Assembly: GCA_008973525.1 (NCBI GenBank)
Contig: WACJ01000190.1
Coordinates: 124,001-188,000, forward strand
Source of the DNA: Stenopsyche tienmushanensis
Taxonomy: Eukaryota > Arthropoda > Insecta > Trichoptera > Stenopsychidae
DNA: 64,000 nt
Reading direction: 5' to 3'
Notes under the pieces: model-generated
What the model was told of the DNA's origin: nothing
Database searches by the model: none
What the model saw: the letters and a program-made list of their open reading frames with translations, nothing else
In this document: positions 11,655 through 23,094 of the stretch, piece after piece
Position numbering within the stretch: the stretch's first letter is position 1
Layout: each line of letters starts with the position of its first letter
Translations under genes and position numbers: made by a program

Positions 11655-11895
11655 ACTATTTTAGCGGAAATTGTTAGCCAAAAGCTGCTTTGTGTAATAT
11701 ATAATAAAATTGATGCACCACTTGTCTAGCTAAAATTGACGCTTTATGTTGCGTGGATGCGCATAGTGTGTCTATAGTGTATGCGATAGATACGGAATGA
11801 CTATATATGATTCTCTCTCTTTTCGATTAAAGCTTGGGGTTTCATTTATCGTGACGTTCAAGCCAATTTACCCTAGAACCCCTATAAAAGTATCG
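11655..11895 (+). repeat. family B repeat, long copy 3
   Basis: Contains GGAAATTGTTAGCCAAAAGC, the core TGTGTAATATATAATAAAAT, a CTTGTCTAGC block and a distal block TTTCATTTATCGTGACGTTC followed by AAGCCAATTT. The whole order repeats at 50300-50495, so the family unit is at least 200 bases long. Confidence 0.65.
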
Positions 11896-13775
11896 TTTTA
11901 AAAATAACGAAAAATACTGTTTCTATTTCTGGATCATCATATCCCCTCTTTAATTTGTTTATTTTGGTATGATGATTCATTTTGTGACATTTATATTATA
12001 TCTTAACATAATTCCACCCCAATGTTATATAAGTGACATCATAAAGTTGTCTTATCGACGTAAAAAAATTGAACCAAGTATATATATATTTTGCCTCTGA
12101 CAATTTATTAGTGCAATGGTTAGTGCTGTATTTTCATCCTTATCTTAAATGTCTAAACTAATTGGAAATGCTTTGTAGTTTCAAGCCTAAATTCCTAATT
12201 ATAGCGTTGTATTCTAAGAAAGTAGTGGTCGACCCGAGAACCATTTACGTTAAATTATTGATTTTGCGGTTTATGCGTTGTTTATATAAATTGGGTATCA
12301 TTTGCTCTATTTTGCACACTATTGTATTGTATAAAAACGTCAAAATACACAAGGATACACTATATAAATGCATGGATAAAAGTGGGATAAACTTCGGTAG
12401 AAATTCAACAAACATATTCGTGTTTCATTATATTTGCTTTGGATCGCGCATCATCGAGTATATTGTAGTTTCAAGCATAAACTTACACCTCAGTAGCAAA
12501 CACGTTCCTGTGATTTTGTTACATCAGCTAAAGAATATCAACAAGAGTCTAAAATAGTTCAAATATAGTCACTATCCCAGTATCAACATCGAACTTTGTT
12601 AGAGTTCCTGTGGGTTGTTATAAAGGATAAAGTTCGAACACCGGTAGACGTGAATGACGAAGTTTTCCTCCGTGAAATTGAATGCTATTCAATTTAGACA
12701 ATTTAAAAGGTTAACTATCAATAATGAAGAATCTGCTCCTCAATACAATGGGGAATTAATACAAATTTATAAATTCTGGATGTCACGTCGTACGAGCTTA
12801 CAATCATATGGACTCGTAAATTGCATCTAAGCAATGGCCTATTTAATGCCCATCAAATATACGGCGCACTTAAAAAGCCCCCCAAGGTAATATAAGGCAC
12901 AGATGTGCCTCAAAATTATAGAAACCCAATGTCGATATTGATGATAAATGCAATATGCATTTAAAAATTGCTGCATGTAATTCCGCAGGCATGTAATTAG
13001 CTCCGAACGACCCAAATATCTAGTTCGCAATTCCGTACGTGTTTCACATTCATGTCGTCATTGTGGAATCAAATATTTACTATCGATAATCGTTCGTAAA
13101 TTCGGCCAATATAGCCTTAATATTCATGTGATATTTTTAATGCCATCCATTGAAAATACGGACACTCTTTTATCGTTGGAAATGATTTGAACGATAAATA
13201 CAGAGTGCGGCAGGGAAAATACCTTATTTTAAAGATTAATAACATAAATTGCATAAAAGATATTAGCCCAATTGCTTTATAATATTATAAATACATATTT
13301 AAAGTTTTTATTTTTTATATTATAAGAATTAAATTATTAATTTGACCATCCGTCATGATCAATGCATTGAGATAATCAATATATTGATCAGAATGGACAC
13401 CAATTTAATGTTATAATTTTTTAAATATAATAAATAAAAACTTTAAGCATTTTTCAATAACATAAAAAAAATAATTAAACTAATATCTTTTAAATTTTAA
13501 ATGTTATTGATTTTTAAAATAAGGTAGTATCCCTGCTGCATCTTGTATAATTCAATAATTTCGATCAAATATTTTTTGTATGAATATTTTTAGCGTAGGA
13601 GCGATTTTGAAAATTCAGATTGAGATGTCATGGACATATACTCTTTCGGACGTCTTTCGCTGCCGTCTGAATTGGGCGCAGATTCGGGATCGAGTGGCAG
13701 TAGACGCGTCGGAAGATTTTGTCTAACAATCGGGCGACCCGCTGTATGTCCACAAATAGAACTCAGACGCTATGC
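11896..13775. other. no recognisable gene
   Basis: A 131-codon frame (12162-12557, plus) is rich in Ile, Leu and Lys without a recognisable domain. 13630-13775 is a GC-richer stretch leading into family B copy 4 and may belong to it. Nothing else is identifiable. Confidence 0.35.
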
Positions 13776-13915
13776 TATCAAAAGATTGGTTGGAAATAGA
13801 GCGCTACGCGCATGCGCCGCGCCTTTGTGTGCATAAAACAACCGCTAGACAAATGACGCGCCTATTTTATTATGTATTACACAAACGAAGCTTTATTTTT
13901 TAGCCAATATTTGAT
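13776..13915 (-). repeat. family B repeat, copy 4
   Basis: The inverted core CGCCTATTTTATTATGTATT, then ACACAAA, is preceded by a GC-rich CTACGCGCATGCGCCGCGCC. The GC-rich arm is shared in part with the copies at 41.4 and 52.4 kb. Confidence 0.6.
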
Positions 13916-15429
13916 TTTTTGTTTTTAGAAAAAAAAATTAAGAAAGATATAGCTCACATTTTTGCAGAAATTTAATATTTCTTAAGTGCTTTAAAAGGAA
14001 GAATGCGGGTTTAATAAAAGTGTTTAATTAAAAGAGAACTGAGTTGTTCGTAGATTGCCAGCGAGGTAGCACAATAGGATATTATCCTTTTGTATAAGTG
14101 GGGAAGATCTTTTCAGTAAATATGAAAAATGAGAAAAATATATCTCCTTTGGAGGTTTCCGAGTATAAAATCTCACAAAGGATACCATTCGAGTAGCTTT
14201 GATCAAAACTATGGAGATGTTTCTGGCTTTAAACATGCATCAATAAATAACATTGAGAACAGACAGACTGAGATACATTTACATGATTTATTAAATCGGT
14301 ATGAGCGTTTGGAATAATTATTAATAATTAATTATGTTTTTTCAGGCCTAATTGATGCTGCAAATAGGTCGATCGTTTTGGCGATAGATGCAGTTTTCAA
14401 GTGGTAGTGAATTAAATCGTTTTAAATCAAACATGTCATTTACATAGTACACCGTGTGAGGATTAGCGCAAATTAACGCGCGGCTTCATTGAATAGAAGC
14501 GTGGCACTCAATGGGAGTGGCACTAATTAGTGCCATGATTCCGAGCTCACTCCTGACTCGATAGTGAACCAATGTAGATATTAGATTTATTTTCTGAGAC
14601 GGCTTTCGAGCTCGTGTATGCAATTCAATTGATTCGCAATGTAATGAAACACTCGTTTGAATTTTTATTGCTCATTTGTCAATTGCGCTTATGTTTGTGG
14701 CGCCGACAAAGGGTTAACAAAGGCAGACAATTTACATCGAATCAATCTGCTCTGACGACTTTATGACGATAAGTTATATAATTTAAACGTGCCGATTTAA
14801 CGCGTGGTCACCACAATAATTAGTTATGGCGGGCGTAGACTTAGCGCGAGTGACGCGTATGATGACTGCTGTGACCACATGTTATTTCGGTACCTTTTTT
14901 TGTGCACACGAATCTAGGGTTGACAAATCTATCGCACGGCGATATAAAACATTTCCAACAAAATACAAGCAGCGTCTTTCATATAAAATGCGACCAATTA
15001 TTATTTCATATTTACATACTACGTAAAAATTAAAAATGCATACTTCAAGGGACGATAATGTCCCTTAACGGCATTTATAAAAACTTGTATGCTCCAATCA
15101 TCGAGGTGCACAAACAACAACATGTCCCAAATGGGATATGCTTATGATAAACACTCAGGTTCACGATTACTTGCGAGACATTTTAGCACTAAATAATTTC
15201 TTTGTTGCGAATAAAATTTTATGGGGAAACTTTGTAAGCGCAATTAATGACGGAGCAGCTGCTTCAACTGGAAGAAAAAGAGGATTGAAGGTAACGGTGA
15301 TTAAATAGCACCCAACATTGCATTATCCACTAGCAAGCTAATTGGAACCAGAAATATATCGTGTGTAAATTCTTCCGATGGAAAGGTCGTCACGTGTTCC
15401 CGCCATCTCCGTCATCCATTTTTTGACTT
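13916..15429. other. no recognisable gene
   Basis: A short block near 14790-14825 (GCCGATTTAACGCGTGGTCA) recurs in diverged form at 15988-16025. Otherwise no frame, repeat or RNA signal is convincing. Confidence 0.35.
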
Positions 15430-15950
15430 TAAAGAACAATACCGCCGCTAATATCCTTTGAAAGTTTATAACAGTGATGTGATGAGTTGACAACATGTCG
15501 ACTCAGTGGATTGGGTTGTTCAATGAAGACCGTATTGATTCTCATGACGAAACAAGAAGTGAAAGACGATCAGTGATTTCTGGCGAATTTATACAAAAAT
15601 TGAATAACGAGTGCGAAATGACCGCCGTGTGACGCTTGACGACCTTAACGAAGAATATCTTGATATTTCTCGAAGTCTCCTCTTTGATATTGTGTCGGAA
15701 AACTTTAATTACGAGAAGTTGTGTGCGAGATGAGTGCCCAGAATGCTCAAGTGACATGCTATCGTAACGAGGAAAGAGACGTGGGTGTCTCGCTATACCC
15801 CAGAATCCAAAAGACAATCCAAAAAGAGGTGACGTCGGAGGTCTATTATTCTGGCATACAAAAGCTGGTGCTCCGACTACAGAAATGTCTTAAACTCGAC
15901 GGCAATTATATTGAAAAATTGCTTAATATATTTGTGAAGCATTTTTAGAT
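15430..15950 (+). pseudogene. internally deleted mariner transposase
   Basis: Across frames it reads ERRSVISGEFIQKLN, then RRVTLDDLNEEYLDISRSLL, then FDIVSENFNYEKLCAR, a stop, VPRMLK, then RYTPESKRQSKK, and finally GIQKLVLRLQKCLKLDGNYI. The order fits mariner: helix-turn-helix region, the WVPRML linker (Trp lost), the start of the catalytic region (YTPETKxQSK), then the C-terminal GIQKLVxRxDKCL motif. The catalytic core between the last two blocks (all the Asp catalytic residues) is missing, so this is a deletion derivative. Stops and frameshifts are present. Confidence 0.8.
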
Positions 15951-16819
15951 CCTGCATAAATGTTATAACGTTGTAAAATAGATTTGGCAAATGGTGCCGA
16001 ATTAGCGTGTGGTCACTGCAGTAATCGGGATGATATTCATCATACACATGCATCCACGCCCAGTGTAAATTATTGGGCAATATACTAACAAGATTGACAG
16101 CTTGTTATCCTAGCTTAAAAAATAGCCTCATGTATACTAGGCATTACACGCCAAAATATTAGGTGTTACACATTACACTGGTGTCAGAAGTGGGAGCAGC
16201 CGTTGAACGTCCGTTAAAGGTCCGTTTACCCACTACTATCCAAAGGCAATGCAATATGCCAGTCTGTTATTTCGGTGTGTATAATAATTAAAATTAAAAA
16301 AACATACTTAAAAACTGTAAAATATTTTTTTTGTACATAAAAAGATCCTTGGATTTCTGCACATAAAAACTAAGTATGATATGCTAAATAGTTTCACAGT
16401 GGAGAATGTTAGTGTGAAATTATATAAAAAGCTCAACTTATCGCCTATTTAACAAGTCCGTATGCTGAAAGCAGAGGTGCAACCGTTTAAACTTCTGAAA
16501 AGGATGCCATTTTGTAGAATTGCATAACTTTTATGTCGAAATTTAAGCCAATGTTTATAAACTCTCATTTAAGTTTCTCTATTATTTATAATGCTTCCTT
16601 TCGTTTTTGGCTTTAATCTGATTACATTTCCTCGAACACTCATAATAATGGAATAATTTGCTCATGGGTAGCCCTGCCCAGTTTTATTGATCGTGTCAAT
16701 ATTTATTTTATCAAAAGCTGTTGGTCTATAACCGAACCGTTTTAATAAAAGTTTAAGACCGAATCCACCATATCAACAATTGCTTATTTTAAAATAAGGC
16801 GTTTATCCAAATTTGTATA
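15951..16819. other. no recognisable gene
   Basis: Around 16180-16200 the phrase CTGGTGTCAGAAGTGGGA resembles sequence next to some LTR-retrotransposon primer-binding sites, but no paired LTR was seen. The rest is unassigned. Confidence 0.3.
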
Positions 16820-17241
16820 TTAGGTGGACCCGAAAGTATTCGAATATTTTGAGATCTTTGTAGGCTATTTTCTTATAGAACTATTGTTAAACATTATTTC
16901 CGTGCAACATGATGAATTGATAACAATCCGTAGATGCCAATATTGGTCCCAGAAATTTAAATCGAGGAGTTATCACAAAGGCTGGAATCCCTATGAACCA
17001 GTATACAAACACATTTAAAACACATCGACAAACGAATAGGATGGGTGTTATGGATTAGGATGGGTACCTTCTCAAAAAAAGTGGGAGTTTTTCACAACAA
17101 CAACAAAAAAAGCGTCGAGAGACTGCCAAAGCAATGAGAAGATGTGTTCAATAATAAAGGGAATTATTTAATATTTTTTTTGTTATTGATAAATTTTAAC
17201 ATTTTTTTATTAAATGTTCGAATACTTTCTGGTCCCCCTAA
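16820..17241. mobile_element. internally deleted Tc1-like element
   Basis: The left end TTAGGTGGACCCGAAAGTAT and the right end, read inverted as TTAGGGGGACCAGAAAGTAT, are both followed by TCGAA. They form terminal inverted repeats about 25 bases long with few mismatches, and TA-rich sequence lies outside. The 422-base interior is too short for a transposase and has no clear Tc1 motif. The family call rests on the ends. Confidence 0.65.
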
Positions 17242-18144
17242 TATAAGAATATTCAAATTTTACGCAAGCCGACTTAATAACTAACGAGCGCAATTTGCAT
17301 TTAGTTGATCCCTCGTCGACGAATTAAAAATTAACCCCTCTAACAGGGGTCGATTCAATTTAAGTTTGAGGGTTTTATGGATTCCGATCACATGATGGAA
17401 AGTGTACGGCGGGATTAAATGGGACAACCATCGAGATTCAATTCAATCCGAGACCATGGACACTCAGAATCAGCTTTCATCCCTAACGACCGGAATGAAG
17501 CCTTCCATAAGCAAAACTGTCGATTCCTCGATCTATTATGTGATCGGATTTATCCAATAATAGGTCAACGTTGCATGGATTTTTAAAATATATTTGGCGG
17601 ATATTGAAACTGTACTGTTTGCTAGATACAATTGTGTGGCTTTTAGTATAATACGTGATTGACATAGTAATCGGAGTGTAATTCGGCAATCAGAATTCGA
17701 TTTTTCCGCATATGGAAATTATATTGATCGCGCGTTTATATGTGTGGATATTAATTCTGTACAATCACGTCGATGTATTCAGTTTGGAGTCTCAAAATAA
17801 TTCATAAATCACCATCGAAACATTTGCTTTAATGCTGTGCCTTTATAATATAATACATAAGCGCAAATGTTACTTAACGTTTTCAAGACCATGTGAATGG
17901 TTATTAAGCTTAGTGGGTTTGTTTTATTGATTAGCATCCTTTAAGTCGTCTGCACACCTTCTTCTTACAGACTAGAGCTTCTATTAGAATATTTAGGGGA
18001 TTAAATTCATTTTCATATGGCGAAATCGCGTATCATTTTAGCGAATATATTTATCATCCAAACGCAACGCCTAGATTTCAACATTGTATAATGTTAACAT
18101 GTGATATTTTTTTAAATGATATAATCCATTTAATTTTAGTGAAA
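17242..18144. other. no recognisable feature
   Basis: AT-rich. A 68-codon minus frame (17483-17689) has no motif. Confidence 0.35.
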
Positions 18145-18470
18145 GATAGTAGTAACTGTCTAATATATGTATACATATATACAGTACACATATGTTTTTC
18201 AAATTTTTATATTAGCATTCCCCTACCGGTGATGTATTTACTACACCTCGACTCTAATAATGGGAATATCGACATGAAATATAATAGATATGAGCTTCAA
18301 AATTTTTGTATTCCTCCGTAATATAATTACGAATCGCATCAAAGTATTATAGTATATAAGTATTCATCTGCAGCGACGGAAATAAATAATTTGTCGGGAA
18401 ATCGGGAATTTTGTGAGTTTTAATCTGTGTCTCAACTGAATTTTATCAGTCACATTGATGATATAATATA
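18145..18470 (+). mobile_element. hAT-1 copy 2 (lacks left end)
   Basis: Begins in the TATACATATATACAGTACA hairpin-rich block. It continues through the ACTACACCTCGACTCTAATA and TCGGGAAATCGGGAATTTTG blocks and ends in the sequence that, in copy 9, leads into the dimerisation domain (TTTTATCAGTCACATTGATG). No termini are present. Confidence 0.75.
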
Positions 18471-18499
18471 AAAATATGTACTCTTACAAAGAGAGAAAG

Positions 18500-18740
18500 A
18501 GAACAATTAATAGAGCTATCTTCGGATTCCATTTAGATATTCAGATACAAAACATTAACAATGTCTCAATTTTGGATATCAATGGAAGATAAATATCCAT
18601 TTTTTAGCTCTAAAGCTATAAATTTATTAATGTCATTATCGACAGCATATTATCGCAGCCAAGAATATTCAATAATACAAGATATATTCAGAAAGTAAGT
18701 GTACTAGATTTTTATATTTTTTTAAAAAAAAAGTGTATTT
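18500..18740 (+). pseudogene. ZBED5-like hAT transposase C-terminal fragment
   Basis: The frame reads LSQFWISMEDKYPFFSSKAI, then NLLMSLSTAYYRSQEYSIIQ, a decayed version of the LxxFW...YP...A...LSTTYLCE motif of ZBED5-type hAT proteins. It is about 80-85% alike by eye to the longer copy at 55136-55751. It lies between two hAT-1 copies. Confidence 0.65.
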
Positions 18741-18802
18741 GAAAAAATATTACAGAATACTGTTGATATATTCGTTGATTATTTTTCCACATAATTATCA
18801 TG

Positions 18803-19200
18803 TCAGTTTTAGGTACTCATAAATCCCGGAATTAGCAAACGTAATCCCGAATAATTCGGGATTGAAATTTTTATCTAACAGAAATCGAACACCTCACCAG
18901 CACGTTGAAGGCTATCAAATCGAGACATTCTAGAGGCAATAACTGTCTAATATATGTATACATACATACAGTACATATATCATTTTCAAATTGTTATATT
19001 AACTTGTCCCTACCGGTGATGTATTTACTACACCTCGACTCTGATAATGCGAAAATAGACATGAAATATAATGGATACGGGCTTCAAAATTTTTGTATTC
19101 CTCCGTAATATAATAACGAATCACATCAAAGTACCATTGTATATGAGTATTCATCTGCAGCGACGGAAAAAAATATTTCGTCGGGAAATCGGGAATTTTC
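18803..19200 (+). mobile_element. hAT-1 copy 3 (partial)
   Basis: Starts just inside the left end (CAGTTTTAGGTACTCATAAA), then AATCCCGAATAATTCGGGAT, and continues through the body blocks to TCGGGAAATCGGGAATTTTC. The GACGCTTGGAAACAGTGGCG block of the full family is deleted here. Confidence 0.75.
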
Positions 19201-20210
19201 CGTGTCGTAAGACGTAATGTAGGGCGACGATATTTTTAACTCTTTATGTTTTCTTACGTTCGTAATTCAAATGGTCGTATGCTGTTTTTATCATATGTGA
19301 AAAACCAAAGTTAATCTTCGTGCATAAAATTTATCATCCCCTAGGAAAAAATTATGGAAATCGATGTGGTTCAGTATCAATTTTATACCGGAAAAGGATT
19401 TTGGACCAGTTAGTAAATATTTTGGGGCAATAAAGATGTTTGCGCGAAAAATCTATGACAGACAAAAAGTATGAATCTTGACAAAGAACGGGGGGTGTAA
19501 TATTCCATCCCGGCGTGTAAAGCGGGCTAATAATATCTCTTTGTGTTTTGCGAAATATGTGGGGAAAATATTCCCACATTTTATTTCGTCTATTGGCTGT
19601 ATTATATTACATAAATGTTGGATTTGAACCCATCGCTCCAAGGGTGAGTGTGTAAAGCGATGCTTTATAATCTGGCTTATTATTAAAATACTGCAGAGGC
19701 GTTTGAGTGAGATAGAATTCACTCAACAACTTTATTCATGTTCCGTACATTTTCCACGAGAATAAATGTATTTCCACATGGAATGCAGATTGAGGTTTCG
19801 AGCCGTTGCGAATGCAATCGGTATTTGTCAGACTAAGTGTTGTCGATTTCATAATAGCTGTCGAGTCGCCTATAACAGAGGGTTTGTAAAAGCGAAAAAG
19901 CGAGTGCCTCATATTTGATTGATACATATCGATCTGTTATCATTTGTGTATTGCAAATTGTACAAAATGTTTCGTGATGGAACAAACTGAATATTATACA
20001 TTTCTAAATGTGTCGATCCGTGATGAAATTGCACTGCAAATTGAGATACTTTTAAAAGGATGAATTGGTTCGCCTTCAGAGTCTCGCAGTTGACGACTCT
20101 CTCTCCGTCTAAGAAACTGTAATAGATATCGCGAGCAAGACAAATATACTTTTATCGCCACCGATCTTTATATTCATCTTTCCGTCTTTGTTGCACACAT
20201 GTGTGCGAAG
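19201..20210. other. no recognisable gene; one possible SINE head inside
   Basis: Short minus-strand frames (19352-19722, 19736-19927) carry no motif. The only item is the possible tRNA-like head listed separately at 19600-19690. Confidence 0.3.
19600..19690 (-). repeat. possible tRNA-derived SINE head
   Basis: The minus strand has a good B box GGTTCAAATCC (19620-19630), preceded by an anticodon-arm-like CTCACCCTTGGAGCGAT. There is no clear acceptor stem, A tail or target duplication, so a chance match is possible. Confidence 0.3.
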
Positions 20211-20310
20211 ACACGATACGCGCACGAACAGTGCCGCATTTACTGTGGCTGTTTTATTATATATTACACAAACACATCTATCTAATTAAGAAGCTTGACT
20301 TTTAGCGCGC
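20211..20310 (-). repeat. family B repeat, copy 5
   Basis: The inverted core GTTTTATTATATATTACACA, then AACACA, is preceded by GTGGCT as in other copies. Confidence 0.6.
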
Positions 20311-21347
20311 AAGATTTTTACGCATTCCTTCGTATGATTATGCATGCTTTGCAAAATGATGCAATTTGCATCCAGTAAGGTTAAGGTCGCGCTCAACACT
20401 TGAAACACAAAAAGTCGACTTGAGATGAAAGACCCACTTTGCTCACATTATTAAGCACTTCTAAAATCAAGCATCATCCAGGCTTTTGTATGACGTGCAT
20501 GTAATTTGGGATGTAAATTGAATCCAGTAGTATATGACTGGAACTCAACTCTATGAGTCGGGCGATTTGCGGTCCAAATCGAATGCTTCGATGTTTGCAT
20601 GTGAAATTGTATCGAACCACATTTAAGATGCAATCGCCGAATGCAAAGGGATTAACTCAATCATTGATTCATGTTACGCTAAAGCATTCATAGAATTCGC
20701 CCAAACGGGAGAATAGTTCCCGAATCGAATGCGAATGCTTAATTTAGTATCCATTGATTTGCACGAAAAGCACAAAAACTACTCGGGAAAACCGTCGATT
20801 TTAGATCGGAGAATTTGCAAAGATAACGATAAAAATGTATATTATAACTTTGACATACATTTCTGGGGTAAAATATGCACCCCCGTCAAGTTATTATGAT
20901 GCACCGAGGCCGATGCTGTAGCTTTATTTATCTTATAAAAGACATGGGCTTAATAAAAACGCACTCATCTTGCGTGATCTAAATAAACATCTCTATGAAA
21001 AATGGGTTGAATACGTTAACATGCTGAGTGCCGGTCGCGCATTTTCGTGCGATAAGAACGCTCAAATTTTACATTATGTAACTACATTTTAAATAATGTT
21101 GTCGTCAATATTTTTCGACCATCCGCGAGCTGAGAAGACATCCAATTGCCTAAAATATTAGCAGCCATATCATTCCAAGCATTTTTGATTGATTCAAATC
21201 AATATTATTAACCATCATGAAATCAAAGTGTACTTAACGATGTGCAAAATGGTATCTGGATGATTTACGGACACGAAAGCTATATTTTTTTCCCTTTTTG
21301 ACTCAATAAATACCGCTTTAAAGTGCATGGGATTAATCACTTAAGCG
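20311..21347. other. no recognisable feature
   Basis: Unassigned AT-rich DNA. A short stretch near 20628 (GATGCAATCGCCGAATGCA) nearly recurs at 26937. Confidence 0.35.
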
Positions 21348-21984
21348 CTGGCGACTAGGGAATCCAATCCCGGTATCAGTGCCGGGAATTGGAATTTTTA
21401 ATGGTTTAAGATATTACGTTGATAAATTTGATCAAGAATTAAAAATAAGTCCATTCGTTTCATATAATAAAAATAAAATCGAGGCGAAAGAATTTAATTT
21501 ATTAAAGAAAAGATAAAAATACAATCAATACAATACACTGATAAAATTCTTTTCTGCTGTGACACATATTAAAACTCGCAAAATTCCCGATTTCCAGACA
21601 AATTATTTATTTCCGTCGTTGCAGTTGAATACTTATCTATTATGATACTTTGATGTGATTCGTAATTATATTACGGAGGAATACACAAATTCTGAATCTC
21701 GTATCTATTATATTTCATGTCGATATTCTCATTATTAGAGTCGATGTGTAGTAAATACATCACCGGTAGGTATAGGTTTATATAACAATTTGATATACAT
21801 ATATGTACTGTATATAATGTAAACATAAATTAGACAGTTACTGCCCCCTAAACCCTTATTATCCTTTATCGTGTTGGTGAGGTGTACGATTTCTATTAGA
21901 TAAAAAATTCAATTCGAATTTACTAATCCCGGGATTTTTAAGCACCTTAAACTGTCCAGGATCCCGGGATTGGATACTGGCGAC
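21348..21984 (-). mobile_element. hAT-1 copy 4 with perfect 8-bp target duplication
   Basis: The element (21356-21976) starts TAGGGAATCCAATCCCGG and ends GGATCCCGGGATTGGATA. CTGGCGAC flanks it exactly on both sides (21348-21355 and 21977-21984). An 8-bp duplication is diagnostic of hAT transposition. The body is inverted relative to copy 1 and carries no coding sequence; the interior next to the left end includes the TTTGATCAAGAATTAAAAAT block. This is the best-preserved full-length non-autonomous copy. Confidence 0.9.
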
Positions 21985-22083
21985 TCATCGGCGAGTCGCT
22001 ATGTTTTTTCCATAGAAAAACAAATATTTTAATTATCAGTCAGGTTACATTGTAAAAGAAACTGCTCCACAATATCTAATACG

Positions 22084-22641
22084 AGGCTAGTCCCAGAAGT
22101 AGCCGACCTGGCATATAAATGCCGGTTGTTATAAAAATAAAAATAAACTACGGTACAAAATAACAACCCTAAGAAGCTTGATGTTTAAGTTTGAAGACGC
22201 TACATTGTTTGGTATTTGTATGGCAGCCATCAATAATGAACGTTCTCATTGAATTGGCATCGTTATGTGATACAATACTTTTATTTGAAAGGTCTCAACC
22301 AATATCAAAGCCGAGCTAAATTCTACTCTGAACGAGTCTCCTCCTTCGTTTGCGATAGTAAAATATTGGATGGTAGAATTCAAACGAAGCCATATGAGTT
22401 GCCAAGACAAACATCGCAATCGCATCGACCAAATAAGGCGATCACATAAGAAACGGGAAAGAATATGGACAAAATGGTATTGGATGACCGTCGACTGAAA
22501 GTGCGCAAGATAGCAGATATGGTAGGCATTTAAAAAAGTGCTAAATGTCGCATATTGACTGAAATTTTGTACATGAGAAAGCTATGCGCAAGATGGGTGC
22601 TGCATTTGCTCACCATGGAATGAAAACTGCTCTATTAGGAT
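22084..22641 (+). pseudogene. mariner transposase N-terminal half
   Basis: Opens with a mariner-like end (CTAGTCCCAGAAGTAGCCGA). Frames then give YLKGLN, KAELNSTLNESPPSFAIVKY, WMVEFKR, SCQDKHRNRIDQ, KMVLDDRRLKVR, ADMVGI and RKLCARWVLHLL. These are the two helix-turn-helix motifs and linker of an irritans-type mariner transposase, in order. The catalytic half and right end are missing. Several frameshifts are present. Confidence 0.8.
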
Positions 22642-23050
22642 GTTTCCATTTTTATGGGATATCCTAATCAATAATCATTATTAAATTTAAAATATATTAA
22701 AAAATAATTTATTAAGTATTTAATTAAGATTAATGCATTGGTTATGCATCGAACATAAAACTAAAGCTTATTGTAGGATATAGTCGCCTTTGATCTGTAT
22801 TTTTTTTAACCAAAGTTGTATATTTTACTAATGTATTATACAGAGGCATTATATTTTATAGTTTATAATTAGATAATGTATGGTATCTCTCAAAAAATTG
22901 GCCTAAATGGAGACCATTTTTTTTTTTAAATTTCATTTTGTATATTCGTTAGCTTAGTTAGTTTGTATATTCCTTTCTAAATACTGTCCTAAACACGATA
23001 CGCAAAATAAAATCAATCGATTTTAAATCTGAGTGGAGAAAAAAATCTAG
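22642..23050. other. AT-rich spacer, possible piggyBac-like MITE interior
   Basis: Lies between a mariner relic and the inverted piggyBac-like end at 23051. It contains a short inverted repeat, ATTAGGAT...ATCCTAAT (22637-22670). Element boundaries cannot be set. Confidence 0.3.
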
Positions 23051-23094
23051 AAACAAAATGTCGAGCCAGACTCGACATAGGACCTCAAAGGGTA
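23051..23094 (-). repeat. piggyBac-like terminus, inverted copy
   Basis: Inverted near-identical match to 2697-2741: AAACAAAATGTCGAGCCAGA, then CTCGACATAGGACCTCAAAG. TTAA is not preserved at the outer edge (GGTAAAAG). Confidence 0.5.

Noticed and set aside
16175..16205. Primer-binding site of an LTR retrotransposon
   Set aside because: Only a short phrase matches. No paired LTRs, TG...CA ends or gag/pol sequence were found.
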